A stretch of DNA of 64,000 nucleotides from Neoechinorhynchus agilis (GCA_051530055.1 CM121342.1:2542001-2606000); one strand, 5' to 3'; counted from the first letter of the stretch, positions 1 through 10,740 are shown. A program made the numbers and translations. The notes: generated by a model from the letters alone, not told the origin.

Positions 1-200
1 ATCAATATCGTAATACCCCAAGGCTCGAAAGGTTCATATGCCGCTTTAGCCAAATTTTAAAGTACTCGATGCTTTTCCTTAATTTCATGATTGCGACAAT
101 ACGAACAGCACATAAAATTTCGAGTAAATTCAAAGAAATTTTTCCGATTGACTTTGACGAATATGAACATTTAGAAAAACTAAACTTCATTTATAAGAAA

Positions 201-423
201 CCCTCAATAGAAAATCCTTCGGGTTAGTTAAAGTATAATTTTGGTAAACATACTCCCGGTCACAACCTATTTGATTTTGATTTATTGGAAATATTTCGCG
301 AGGTAACCTCGCCTCAGCGAATTTTTCTTCGAAAACAATAACTGATGAGGCGAGGTTTCCTCCTTCGAAATATTTCCAATAAATCAGATAGGTTATGACC
401 GGGAGTATGTTCACAAAAATTAT
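201..423 (+). mobile_element. Foldback element, copy 1
   Basis: A short non-coding element with long inverted repeats. It is flanked by a perfect 12-base direct repeat, ATTTATAAGAAA, at 189-200 and 424-435, which looks like a target-site duplication. An asymmetric head (ATAGAAAATCCTTCGGGTTA, ending near 226) precedes the hairpin. The two arms carry a shared block around CCCGGTCA and a CGCGAGGTAACCTCG-type block near the loop. The same head and arms recur at 4599-4862, 9342-9524 and 55266-55441. No coding capacity is seen. The family is not one I recognise by name. Confidence 0.75.
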
Positions 424-435
424 ATTTATAAGAAA

Positions 436-741
436 ATCAGGACAAATCTCATTAATGGATTTTATCAAATCCTTTTTTGGTAGCCGTTCAGATTATCGTA
501 AGCTAATTTCAAAAAGCCTCTTTAATCGACTTTGATTAATCCAGTAATAGAAAGCTTAATTATCACCACACCCCAAACGTGATCGATTTTGGTTAATTCT
601 GGCGACCCCTTGAATAAAAAACTCATGTGTCATCTCAAGTTCAAAGAAACGGGTCTGAATGATTCACTTTAATTTGTTTTAGAATCTGACACACTATTTT
701 AAACAAAACCCGTCGTAAATCAAGTTCTTATATTAGATCGG
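436..741. other. Intergenic, no feature seen
   Basis: AT-rich sequence between the first foldback element and a doubtful minus-strand ORF. No long ORF, tandem repeat or RNA-like structure was recognised. Confidence 0.4.
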
Positions 742-1014
742 CTATTTTTTAACCAACATGTTATTCAATGAAAATTCCAGGAGCACTGGTGAATAGATTC
801 TCATTAATTCGGACACAGAAAGCTCGCGTTTCATTCTAAGCAAATCCTTACTCAGACCAAAAAATGCGGAATTCCCTATAGTCCTAATCCAGCATTTCCC
901 AAACGTTGTCTCACAACTCTTGGGTATTTCCAGACATAGGAAATGACAAGTGCGTAGGAAAAGTGCAATGGTTACACAACAAAGTCCCGGCTCTTCCTCT
1001 ACTGACGACCTCAT
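742..1014 (-). CDS. Doubtful 90-aa ORF
   Basis: An ATG-initiated 90-residue reading frame on the minus strand with one hydrophobic, Cys-containing stretch (about residues 11-30) and a basic middle. It has no signal peptide at the very N-terminus and no recognised motif. Its codon use is less AT-skewed than the surrounding DNA, the only reason to list it. It may be an exon of an unseen gene, a decayed element or chance. Function is not assigned. Confidence 0.18.
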   Translation of the reverse strand: MRSSVEEEPGLCCVTIALFLRTCHFLCLEIPKSCETTFGKCWIRTIGNSAFFGLSKDLLRMKRELSVSELMRIYSPVLLEFSLNNMLVKK

Positions 1015-1880
1015 TATGTTCGGTAGCCGGGCAACTCGGCAAATATAAAGTCAACAAAAAAGGATAAAAGTGTTTTTGCATTGCTTATAAGTGGGATACA
1101 CTTTTCAACGGCAGACTAAACCAACGGCTATTTGATATGGGATTGAAAGAAAACGCAGGTACTAACGATGCACTCTGACAGCAACGTTGAATTGTGCCAT
1201 CAGTGTAGACGTCAATAATAGAAGGGTCTACGAATAGCTGGTTGTTGGCGGAAGAAGATTAAAGTAGATGATATCCGATATACACAAAATGGATCCCGAA
1301 AAATTATGAGATGGATTTGTTTAAAAATCCGTCCACTCGTCTTCGGCTAAACAGGTTTGCTTTGTAGATACGATCATGCAGCACAAAGTTGAAACTTTAA
1401 TATGTTCGCGAACTAAATGTAACTTCTACGACATCTTGAGGTAGAGCTAAACTGATCAATTTTGACGAACTTACGACTAGGAGTCGACCGCAATATTCGA
1501 AGATTCAACATAAAAAGCAATGCGACTACTACAAATTCTATTATAAACTAATGAAATTGATCCACGTTGCCTCGTTCTTATGGTAATACCGAATTGTTGT
1601 AAAGGATACTGGAATGAGCTTATTTTAGGATATCTACTCGCGACCTTAAAAGTCAAATATCGGCGTCGTCTCGTCAACACTGTCAAATGATAAGAAATGT
1701 CTTAAAAGATATGATTACATTTCCGTGGAATTAAGTGTATCTAAGCACGCCCAGATTGTCGCCACTCGGTAATCCAACATTAATAATGGAAAAGTATTTT
1801 GACTGAATTCGAGCAGCGTCAATTGATGAGTCGACCGACTAAATTTCAAAGAATATGACCCAAAAAACCACTTTCTTATT
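1015..1880. other. Intergenic, no feature seen
   Basis: No recognisable gene, repeat or RNA. One 69-codon minus-strand ORF (1477-1686) shows no protein-like features. Confidence 0.35.
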
Positions 1881-2392
1881 CGTCTGAGCAATCTACATCC
1901 AATCTACGATTTTTAAAAAGATCAAGCTCAAAACAAAAATACTTGAATAAAATCCATACGAAAAAGTCTGAATAACTCATTTTTCCAATCACGTCCGAGA
2001 AGGAAAAGCGTCCGAGCAATCCCTATCTACGACTTTTAAAAAGACCAAGCTCAAAACCAAAATACTTGAACAAAATACATTCGAAAAAGTCTGACCCACT
2101 CGTTTTTCCAATAACGTCCGAGAGGAAAAACGTCCGAGCAATCAACATCCAATCTACGATTTTTAAAAAGATCAAGCTCAAAACAAAAATACTTGAATAA
2201 AATCCATACGAAAAAGTCTGATCCACTAATTTTTTCAATAACGTCCTAGCAATCTGCATCCCATCTACGACTTTTAAAAAGATCAAGCTCAAGACAAAAA
2301 TACTTGAATAAAATCCATACGAAAAAGTCTGATCCACTCATTTTTCCAATAACGTCCGAGAGGGGAAAAACGTCTGAGCAATCTACATTCGA
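1881..2392. repeat. Minisatellite, ~4 copies of 111-129 bp
   Basis: Units start with CGTC(C/T)(G/T)AGCAATC at about 1881, 2009, 2131 and 2242, with a partial fifth at 2371. Each unit contains TTTTTAAAAAGA(T/C)CAAGCTC and ends with an ACGTCCGAGAGG-like box that also resembles the next unit's start. Length differences come from small indels around that box. A minus-strand ORF running through it (2023-2337) simply translates the repeat. Confidence 0.9.
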
Positions 2393-4588
2393 CGATTCCG
2401 GTAGTTAATGCAAAGTCTAAGATTATCTTAGAAATATACCCGCGATAGCTATTGAATCCTCAGACGTCGTGTTGAATTAAAAATCATACGACGAAACAAT
2501 TATTCCACAAATGTCCTCAGTAAAAGGACTAAACTCTGATGTTATTGGTATTACAAACCGTCTATAGTCGAATACTACACTGAAACTATCACAAGTGGCA
2601 ATAGACAACGTTGACGTTGGCACGAATCTGCTGCCCTGTTCCATTCATCGATGTAGTAACATCGCATATCCTGTTTCTCCTCTTACCTAACGATGCGAGA
2701 ATGGCATATAGACACATCCATTATTTATTTGATTCGTCTGTTCCTCCACAGATTGATAATATGCCTTTATGTGATTTGTAATTTCTATGGGATACATAAA
2801 GGTTTCCCGTAGTATTATTTAGTTTGCCTACTTGTGTTTGAAGATTTTGATTCTCGGGTATTTATAAACTACATTAAAACGTAAGATCCTTTTCTTCGTT
2901 CAAATTCGTATAACATTTTGTATTTTTTCGCAAAGGTGTACAATAAATCTTTAATTGACATTCGCTAAGGAAATTTCATCTGTAAGTTGGGATCGCCAAG
3001 AATAAATTCAAACTAATCTACAAATTTTGTCATTTTTTTGTTTCTACTTTCAGGCATATTTTGCACATTCCGGGAACTTTGAACTTTAAACAATGCATTT
3101 TTTCTGAACTGTATAAGATTAAATATACTAATTGCAGGTTAGAGAAAGAGATATTTTCAAAATGGATGCAGCTTAAAATTTTAAGATGTTTCTATAACCG
3201 GACATTAAAATAGGTGGTCTAAAATAAAAACCGTTAAATATCTTATTTCGGGTTTTAAATCATTTTCAAGAGAAATATCCGTTAGTTTTAAACTCCACCG
3301 TGATACAAGAAAGGCTCCATACCTTTTAGAAATAATTCTTTAGTAATCTAACATAATTTCGATGCTATTCTAATCCGATTCCTAGTTAAAATTAGACTAC
3401 TGGAATTCATGGAAATGCAAGCGTGGCTCTCTCATTGAAGAAAAGAGTAGTTCAAACGTACTGTCTCGTCGTGCCGTGTACTTATAAAATTGAACTTCGA
3501 AGTGAAATTTGCCATAACCCGTAGTCTAGTTCTACCAAAATTTAAACTTAATTCCATGTGATTAATAATCACCATTTCGGACAACTTTTCAGCATTGCTT
3601 TAATTGGAAATGTCAGCATCTTGACAATTTCTTCGATAATTACAATATTTAGACTTTTTTATTGTATAAAATTATACTTTACGCTTAAAAGACTATTTTA
3701 GAAGCGAAATAAAATTTTTCGAATATATGTCTCTAGGCGAAATCAATAACCGTAAAAAACAATTACCATTAATAGAAAAGACTGATTTCTTTTCATCTCG
3801 AAGGTGATCATAGAAAAAGCTTTAATGCTTAACTATATATTTTTTGAAGCTACGCGTTTCTAATTACGTTATTAAACAAAAATTGTATTGAGAAATACTC
3901 TAGCAAAAGCTAAAATTAGCGACGATAAAACGGATACAGGGAATTATTTTAAACCATATTATTCGTGGCCTGTCGGCAGGACAAGAAATGAATTGCATTA
4001 ATAATGTATGAATTCGATGCACTTGTTGTCCACCGGTGAATTCGTCTCCCATTAATGAATTTTGCAAGACGAAAAGTCTTAGACGTTTCGACGGCTCGTT
4101 TGTTATTTAATTTTTGTGACTTTTAATTTCATGTTCCTGCGACAAGACGCTCGCTTGCACTCAACGGAAGCGTGAAATTTATCTTTAGTTTCCCATTAAT
4201 GTTCGGGTTTATGGCGTTATACTAATAATCATGAAAAAAAATTGTCTACTAAATCGTTCCGACAAAAATTTGTATTGCACATCTTTCTTCATTTAATCGA
4301 GAATCATAATTTTTGTTGCATTTTCAAAAGCATCTTAAGTACTGTTGGAATTTGTATCGTGAATATACTTCCATGCAGGCCGAATATTTCAATTAAAATC
4401 TTTTCCGCTTCGTGTAATAATTGCTAATTATGTTTTCTTAATTTTTATCAAAATTTTGAAACGTTTTATGAACCTTGTCGTGCTTTTGAATGCTTCTTAC
4501 AAATTCCGACAATTTAAATTTCACGTTTGTGTTACTGGTAATATTTAAAACTGCATTTGCGGTAAGCCATTTTTGACCTAGAAATTAC
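2393..4588. other. Gene-poor AT-rich stretch
   Basis: About 2.2 kb without a supported gene. Only short AT-rich ORFs occur, for example 4242-4427 plus, without protein-like composition. No tandem repeat or mobile-element signature was recognised. Confidence 0.4.
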
Positions 4589-4598
4589 TTTTCAAAAT

Positions 4599-4862
4599 CA
4601 TCGATAGAAAGTCCTTCGGGATAATAAAATTACACTTTCGGTGAGAATAATCCCGGTCATTACATATTTTATTTATTCGAAATATTTCGCGAGGTATCCT
4701 CGCCTCTTCAGTCATTGTTTGCAAGTTTTTTTTGCATGTTTTTCTACGCATTCACAGTTGAAAAACTTGCAAACAATGACTGAAGAGGCGAGGATACCTC
4801 GCGAAATATTTCGAATAAATAAAATATGTAATGACCGGGATTATTCTCACCGAAAGTGTAAT
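4599..4862 (+). mobile_element. Foldback element, copy 2 (perfect hairpin)
   Basis: The best-preserved copy. Arms at 4630-4725 and 4766-4861 are 96-base exact reverse complements around a 40-base loop. It is flanked by a perfect 10-base direct repeat, TTTTCAAAAT, at 4589-4598 and 4863-4872. The asymmetric head (CATCGATAGAAAGTCCTTCG, from 4599) lies only on the left, before the left arm. Arms contain TCCCGGTCATTAC and CGCGAGGTATCCTCGCCTC. Perfect arm identity implies recent insertion or arm-to-arm conversion. ORFs inside it simply read through the hairpin. Confidence 0.9.
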
Positions 4863-5000
4863 TTTTCAAAATATTAACTTTCTATTAAATTACTTAATTC
4901 ACGAGAAGTTCAATTAGGCAAGGTGATTCCTCCGTGACCCGCATTCAATCCTATTTGGATTATCTTTGTATGCGCGAGCTCAAATAATATTTTTTTTATT

Positions 5001-5739
5001 TCAATGAGGACGAAAAACGAAATGTTCACGGAGATGTTCATCTCCATGCATATTTGGGTTTTCATGTATTCCACGAACTTCAGGATGTTGATGAACTGCC
5101 AACACATGAGTCGAATGGACGATGGCCAAGTGATCCTTCGGATGATCATAAGGCTTCGCATGTTTATATGTTTTCACATTTGATGAATGCCGATAATGCT
5201 TAGACGATTGAACCATACAAGTTATCTCACATTGACGTTTAGTCAAAAAATTATTCATGTTTCCTTTACATCCTCCATAAATAAACGACATGCACTTTTG
5301 TTCGTAACTGTTGTAATAATAACGAATTAATTTGCCTTCACAATTTCCGACTTTTCGTGGATATGCACATCTGAAGGCTACAATACAATTGTTGCATTGT
5401 TGATGTTCGTCAAACGGTCTTTAAACCTTGGGAATCATGGTGCGCAGTACGGTGCGCCGGTCTGCATTGAATGATACACTCCATTTTTGTTTCAAATCGA
5501 TTTCTATTGCCACCACAACCCGTGAAGAAGAATTTTTCACAAATGTCTCGTTCATGGTTGTGGTAATATCGAACAAACGATCCTTTGCAAATACCCTTGT
5601 CTCGGGGAAGCAAGCATCGAATATCTTAATGTGGTAGGAACTGTTGGATTTAGCAGAAATACTCACCCTTTCCTTCGGTTTGTAAGGAAATAATTACCAT
5701 TGTTGAAAATATCGATAAAAACCGAGTCAAAACTCTCAT
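5001..5739 (-). CDS. Secreted two-Kunitz-domain protein with His-rich tail
   Basis: Three exons close in frame: 5667-5739, 5427-5624 and 5001-5377, with introns of 42 and 49 bases, giving 215 residues. The start MRVLTRFLSIFSTMVIISLQ is a signal peptide, so the product is secreted. Domain 1 has Cys at 28, 37, 53, 61, 74 and 78. Domain 2 has Cys at 94, 103, 119, 127, 140 and 144. Both keep exact BPTI/Kunitz spacing (8-15-7-12-3). The family are serine-protease inhibitors or derived toxins and adhesins. The P1 position is Lys in domain 1 (trypsin-like specificity expected) but Glu in domain 2, which is unusual and may mean loss or change of inhibition. The 71-residue tail after the last Cys carries 14 His, suggesting metal or pH-dependent binding (inference). 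The first acceptor (ATTAAG) is weak but is the only one found that restores frame. The stop is at 5001-5003. Confidence 0.85.
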
Positions 5740-7267
5740 GGTTAACAAGACAAGAATGGATAGATTCCAAAATGTTTCCTTAAATGTTGCACTAAGCAGC
5801 TGATGCGATTTGTGTGTGATAAATCAAAAAGAACCTTTCAACGTTCTCGAATTTATTCCTGATTCTGACTTTTTAATTGCATTAGCAAAAATAACTTCGT
5901 TTGCGGAATATTCATACTTATTTTTTATATTGGAAATCAAAAATAAGCACGATGTCATTTTAGCTATTTAATATATCTCTTTTTCTTGCTTCTAAATCCG
6001 CTTGTTAGATTTTTAGTTTCTAAATATTATTAATGTAATGCGGTTTTTCCTTATTTCTTTTTTAAAACGCCAATCAAACCCAATGCTTTTATGCAAATAT
6101 CAAATGGAATATAATAAGCGTTCCACTATAGATGTAAAGATTTGCATCGAAAACATATCCACCACTTCCCCTGTATGGTCAGTTCAATATTTAAAATTTA
6201 AGAACCGCGGTATCACAACCAGCAAAAGATATCAAGAAATGTATTTGAAGAGAATTGCGTTACGTCAGCAATCCATTAATAAAATATTTTATTTTTACAA
6301 AGTTATAGATCATGCGAAAATCTGTAAATTTTGAACTTTAAATACAAAAATAGGAAGATAAAACCGTTCGATCACTTTTATCGAGTTCAAAGCATTTACA
6401 AAAGATTTAGACATGATTTTTTGATGAAGTTTTCCTTTTTTCGCAACTCACGAATCCTATAATAGGCTTATTACATAGCCAAATATGGATACATTTCTAA
6501 GAAAGCTTTTAAAGGATTGATTTGCACTAAACTTGGTTATCCCAAAAACCAACTCAACACTTATCAAACATGTCTAACCATTGCCGATAGTATATGCAAT
6601 TTCCCAATTCTATGTACATGATTTGGATGCTCGCTTTCCTTAGGCCAAAGGAAAAGTTCTATTCTCAATAGTAGTGTCAAGAAGATCATCTTAGCAAGTG
6701 TTGCGACTAAAGAGTTTTCTTTCAATTCGAGAGATCATTAGTCAACATGCGGTGTTCCATTTCGTGGAAGTTCGCATAATTTAATATTGAGATTGACAAG
6801 TGCTTCTCATCACAAAAAATCGAAGACCGACTTTCTAAGCGTTACGAAAAATAGTCGAAAACCGGTGGGTTCGTAGAATTTTCCATTTTGTGAAGCATCG
6901 TAAATTAATTCTGGTGGTGCACTATTTTGGCCTAACTTCACATCCGGAACCTAGTAAGTATCTGACATTGAAACCGGATTCAGTTATGTTCCGCAGATAT
7001 AATGGCTATTTTAAGAGTCTATACTGTAAAATAAGTATGCGTTGAAGCCATCTATCGCATCTCGGCCAGAGATCGATATCAAAGATCTGGTTCAAATTAT
7101 AGCGCAATAATTCGTTATTTTTGCCGCAATTCTAGAAGAGAATCTTCCTGGAGTCATTACAGTCTCATCCCTCAGAGCCAAATTCACTTACACACACCCT
7201 CAGGATTTTCCCTCGATCTAGACTGGCCTATTAATCATAAGCAGATAAGTTTCCTGTGAAAGTGCAG
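5740..7267. other. Intergenic, no supported gene
   Basis: Contains one plus-strand 98-codon ORF (6038-6334), basic and AT-driven, without a recognised motif or signal peptide. The rest shows nothing I can name. GC rises after about 7,140, toward the small exon-sized ORFs that follow. Confidence 0.35.
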
Positions 7268-7414
7268 TTAAGGTTCCGAGTCGTCGAACACAATTTCAGC
7301 AACGCTCCCGGCCCCTTCCAACTGAAGTAACTGTGCGATGGAGCGTCTCGTCTCCAGAAACCGCTCCTCCATCACCCCCATTGCATTGATCCTTTTGCCT
7401 CTGAGAGTGCGCTT
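7268..7414 (-). CDS. Exon-sized ORF, possible terminal exon
   Basis: A 48-codon open stretch ending in TAA at 7268-7270, reading KRINAMGVMEERFLETRRSI and ending VFDDSEP. Composition is amphipathic and charged, and local GC is higher than the flanks, as for a real coding exon. It has no start codon near its upstream end and would need an upstream exon. The opposite strand is open over nearly the same interval, which lowers confidence. Function unknown. Confidence 0.25.
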   Translation of the reverse strand, partial: KRTLRGKRINAMGVMEERFLETRRSIAQLLQLEGAGSVAEIVFDDSEP

Positions 7415-7534
7415 TTATGTTTCGTACGAGTTTCAACTCGTCGAAAAATTGTGGAGGAGAAACTAGTTCGTCAATGGCACTGAGAAACGCGTCTGATGTT
7501 TGCTAGGCGGGCTAGAAGTTAGTTTTTAAAGTGA

Positions 7535-7660
7535 GACAGAGGTTTGTTTAGCATTGATGGCAGCGGGACGCTAGAAAATCATTTGCAGTTTGAGAACGAT
7601 TCCGTAGCCGTGGGCGGTGGTGATGATGATCGACCTTCTCGGTCCCAGTTGGTGTATTAA
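7535..7660 (+). CDS. Exon-sized ORF ending SQLVY
   Basis: About 41 codons open on the plus strand, ending in TAA at 7658-7660. A good acceptor (TTTGTTTAG) ends at 7551, so the likely exon runs 7552-7660. It contains VAVGGGDDDRPSRSQLVY at the C-terminus. GC-rich codons stand out from flanking DNA. No upstream exon was identified. It could be the last exon of a plus-strand gene or chance. Confidence 0.2.
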   Translation, partial: DRGLFSIDGSGTLENHLQFENDSVAVGGGDDDRPSRSQLVY

Positions 7661-7721
7661 TTTGAAAACTTAATCCAATTAGTACGCCATCAGCCTACGA
7701 TGACTGTTATTACGACTTGTC

Positions 7722-8054
7722 TTAAATCATACGGACAAGATGAGACTTCGGAGAACCACACGCGCATACTGATATATTGATTCCCAGTTGTAGAAATTGA
7801 CAATTACCTTCTAGAATCACAACCACCTCTAGCAACGAGAATGTTTGAGCAGGCTCAATGCAGCCGGCGCGGTTCAAGGTAATAGACGTCCGGCCGAGTA
7901 GACAGTTAGAGTATCCGAACCACAAAAGTCCTGACACTGTTCTATTGACATTTTGTTTGCCGATCGAAATCGTAGTATTGCAAAGCTCACAGGAAGGATC
8001 ACTCTCACCAATACCTCGACTAAGTAGTAGCTGCAGCAACAAGAACAACAACAT
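7722..8054 (-). CDS. Small secreted cysteine-containing protein
   Basis: From the ATG at 8054 this reads 110 residues and begins MLLFLLLQLLLSRGIGES, a textbook signal peptide. The ATG is chosen over an upstream near-cognate start because it places the hydrophobic core at the N-terminus. The mature part carries CELC, then single Cys residues near SNCLL, AGCIE and GNC, and a VCACGSP motif near the end, suggesting a disulfide-rich extracellular fold. A 39-base GTAATT...TCAG segment near 7771-7809 is a possible frame-preserving mini-intron whose removal would drop one Cys. The family is not recognised. It lies 450 bases from, and divergent to, the MATH-like gene at 8505. A plus-strand ORF over the same bases looks like a shadow. 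Confidence 0.5.
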   Translation of the reverse strand: MLLFLLLQLLLSRGIGESDPSCELCNTTISIGKQNVNRTVSGLLWFGYSNCLLGRTSITLNRAGCIEPAQTFSLLEVVVILEGNCQFLQLGINISVCACGSPKSHLVRMI

Positions 8055-8504
8055 CGCGGTTGTATCCGACTTTAGTGCCCTCAACCACGACTGGACATTG
8101 ACTCTAATGAGACATCAAATGGAAACATCAACTCAATCAGAAAATTTAAGAATTTCGCTAAGGCTCAAGAATCTTTTGAGTGCTCATTTGGAAGTGCTGG
8201 CCGATATCGTGGTATCTTTCATCAACCGAAAGCACTATCTATGGAACGAAAACATCCGAGAACAACAATTCCGATTCACAAATTCAAACTCTTCATACGA
8301 ATGCATTTCGTCCCTCTCACCTCAGAAGATCGCCAGTAACGAATTCGTAGATGAATGCGCTCAGGTCCATTTTCAGTTGGAGATACATGTCATTTGACTG
8401 ATTTCGGAGACCATCTTCGTCCTACATCCGGAATCGGTCGCTTAATTTTCACAAGATTTACTTGCTCTATCAATCGGTTCGGAAAGCTCAATGATCGATA
8501 CGCA
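8055..8504. promoter_or_regulatory. Divergent intergenic region (candidate bidirectional promoter)
   Basis: The 450 bases lie between the starts of a minus-strand secreted-protein gene (8054) and a plus-strand MATH-like gene (8505). Both upstream regions must fit here. No TATA box or clear factor site was identified, so the call rests on gene arrangement only. Confidence 0.3.
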
Positions 8505-10191
8505 ATGGCGACCAGGAAAAGCTCTACGGTTGACCCTCAAAAACAAGTAGAACCGAAGCTAATTCATAAAACTCCCGGTTTCGTATACGGGGGATACAAA
8601 TGGGCTTTAGTCTTGGAGCCATGCTTAGACTCGGTCGGTCAATTAGGAAAGATTCGACTTTACTTTAAGAACGATGGGAAGTACCCTGACGAATCTGTTA
8701 ATCAATTCATGTCTATTAATATTGTATATTCTCTTAAAATGGAAAGTGAAACATACAGTTGGAGTGTTTTGACGAGCGATAATTGCGGAAGGTGGGTAAC
8801 CAAAACCACGAGGGATAAGGCATATATTGGCGCTCGAGAAGTGACATCTAGTTATACGAATCACGAGGGGAAATGCAGGAGTTATTTATTTGACGAGGTA
8901 AAAAGTCTACTTGGAAATCATGGGAAATTCGCGGTAACCATTAACGTGTTCGATACAGTCATTATTTTTCCACTACTCATTTTCCCAGCAACAACCCGTG
9001 AAACCGTCGCATCCAAATTTAAGGATGAGCATATTAATCATGCTTGGGAGGTCATTAGCAGATTTGAGGATGACGGAGATGGGGTGGAGAATGAAGCGAG
9101 TTTAATTATAAGACTGGTAGATACGGATGTCTCACAAGTGCCTAACGATGCAATGGTGATGATTGTGTTTAATTTGACAGTAAGATGCCATCAGGAATCG
9201 AAGCGAATCATTGCTTTGTTCGAAACACCTGTGCTGAAGTATTATCGTCATGAGCATTGTCCGGATGGACTTTTAATCGATTCTGGACTTACCAAATCTC
9301 AGGTAAGATAAAATGACTCGGTAAACATTCGCAACGTTTCCAAATTATACTTTTGGTGAAAATAATCCCGGTCATAACATACTTGATTTATTTGAAATAT
9401 TTTGAAGGAGGAAACCTCGTCCCATCAGTCATTACTGTAAGTTTGCCAAATATGTTATAATCGGTTGATTATTTTCACCAAAATTATATCCTTTGATTAA
9501 CCCAAATTATTTTCTCTGTCGATGACTTTTCTATTTCCTTAGTTAAATAAAGAAGGATTTTTGAATGATCGTGGAGCGGTTCATTTGGAAGTTGAAATTT
9601 ATTCCTGCTGCATCCTTAGTTTCCCGGCTCATAATTCGACCGATGATTTGATTGCTAGACAAAACATGCAGTTAGTGTAAGTGGTTTTTCTGCGTTTAGA
9701 AACGTTTTAAATTGAATGAATTTAGTCGCGAGTTACGCCTTCAACAAGAAGAGAACCGTCAACTGGAAAAAAAGCTTCATGCTTTACAGATTGAAGCTAG
9801 AAGTCTAGAAAGTGGTGGGCGCGTACCACGCGTCAAGTTCGACCTTCCACTTCCAAAATTATCTTTAACAAGTCAACAGTCGCATCAGTCGCGGAATGCT
9901 CACAGTGCTGCTGGATTATTACCGTTGCCAAAATCCACTACCGCGAAAACAACACCAAAGCAAGGTTATGTACAGAATCCGAGTGTGGATGTTGTAAAGT
10001 ACAATCAGACAAGGAAGAGCAGTTCAAATTCGGATGATAAAGCAGACGGTAGGGCTCATGACGATATGCAGCAGCCAGGAAAAGATAAATCTTCCATGCA
10101 CGGATACTTGTCATATTTATACCATTCAAAAATTCAGACCCCTTTAAAATTTATAAATCCGTTTTCTTATTTTGAATTACCAGGTGAATGA
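8505..10191 (+). CDS. Double MATH-like domain protein with coiled coil
   Basis: Three exons join in frame: 8505-9302, 9543-9676 and 9726-10191 (465 residues if the stop at 10191 is used). The start MATRKSSTVDPQ is chosen because protein-like sequence begins soon after; an in-frame ATG at 8355 would add 50 unconvincing residues. Two TRAF/MATH-like blocks are suggested. The first begins GGYKWALVLEP (about residue 25) and the second INHAWEVISRF (about residue 175), ending with GFLNDRGAVHLEVEIYS, which matches the usual MATH ending. MATH domains bind peptides on receptors or ubiquitin-ligase substrates. After residue ~311 a charged heptad-like stretch (RLQQEENRQLEKKLHALQ) predicts a coiled coil, followed by a Ser/Gln/Lys-rich tail. 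Intron 1 carries a foldback element. Further exons to about 10,740 are possible. MATH assignment is from pattern only. Confidence 0.6.
9342..9524 (-). mobile_element. Foldback element, copy 3, in an intron
   Basis: Lies inside the 240-base intron 1 (9303-9542) of the MATH-like gene in inverted orientation. The head, read on the minus strand from CATCGACAGAGAAAATAATT, is at the right end. The arms begin ATACTTTTGGTGAAAATAAT on the left and their complement ends near 9489. It is more diverged and shorter-armed than copy 2, and no clear flanking repeat was found, so it is an older insertion. Confidence 0.7.
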
Positions 10192-10388
10192 GCATCTCAG
10201 TATTGAGAGAAAGTTAGAAGGTATTATACTCACCAATCAGTGTTTTAAAAGTGAAAACTATGCAACAAAGGCTTTGCTAAGGCTTCCAAATTTTGATAAT
10301 TGCGCATTTAATTAGATTCATATTATTCTAATTAATTGTTTCATTCTGGGCTTTACGTGTAGATTAGCTGCCTCTTTTTCATCCCCAG

Positions 10389-10740
10389 GCTTGTACTTTG
10401 CACAAGTGGCGATCCGAATTGCAAAGCACAGTATGTAACATGTGAAATGAATTAACGAAAATCTCCTTTCGATCAGGCTGATATCAGTAAGCGATTCTCA
10501 GCCAAACTGGCGATGCGAATGCAAACGGTGAAGTCAAGATTTTATGATCATTCGAATAGCTTGCTATTAACGACCAAACATCCCTCGGCGCTTTCGCTAA
10601 CTCTACTGCTAGTAACGGTCGAGGACTTTTCATCAAGGCACTGTGATCCATCAGATGCCGAACGGTCTACGTCTTTAGCAATGAAAGAGGAGCACAGAAG
10701 TTATCTGTTTGAAGATCGACTTGCTGGAAAATTAAATGAT
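10389..10740 (+). CDS. Possible downstream exons of the MATH-like gene
   Basis: Two segments join in phase across a 46-base GTATGT...ATCAG intron (10431-10476): 10389-10430, after acceptor CATCCCCAG, and 10477 onward. Together they read ACTLHKWRSELQST then ADISKRFSAKLAMRMQTVKS, a basic, helical-looking sequence. Intron length matches the 42 and 49 bases of the Kunitz gene. I could not link this to the exon ending at 10191 with a frame-keeping donor, so it may be a separate gene. The frame runs on into the hairpin element at 10741, which would supply an artificial stop at 10836. Confidence 0.35.

Noticed and set aside
2-190. Minus-strand ORF at the window's left edge
   Set aside because: AT-driven composition, overlaps a flanking repeat of foldback copy 1, and no recognisable motif.
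4641-4877. ORF containing repeated peptide blocks
   Set aside because: It reads straight through the foldback hairpin; both halves are reverse complements.
7858-8397. Plus-strand 179-codon ORF
   Set aside because: It overlaps antisense a shorter frame with a textbook signal peptide and itself lacks protein-like composition or motif.
8355-8504. Upstream ATG extension of the MATH-like gene
   Set aside because: The extra 50 residues look like translated non-coding DNA; the ATG at 8505 begins normal protein sequence.
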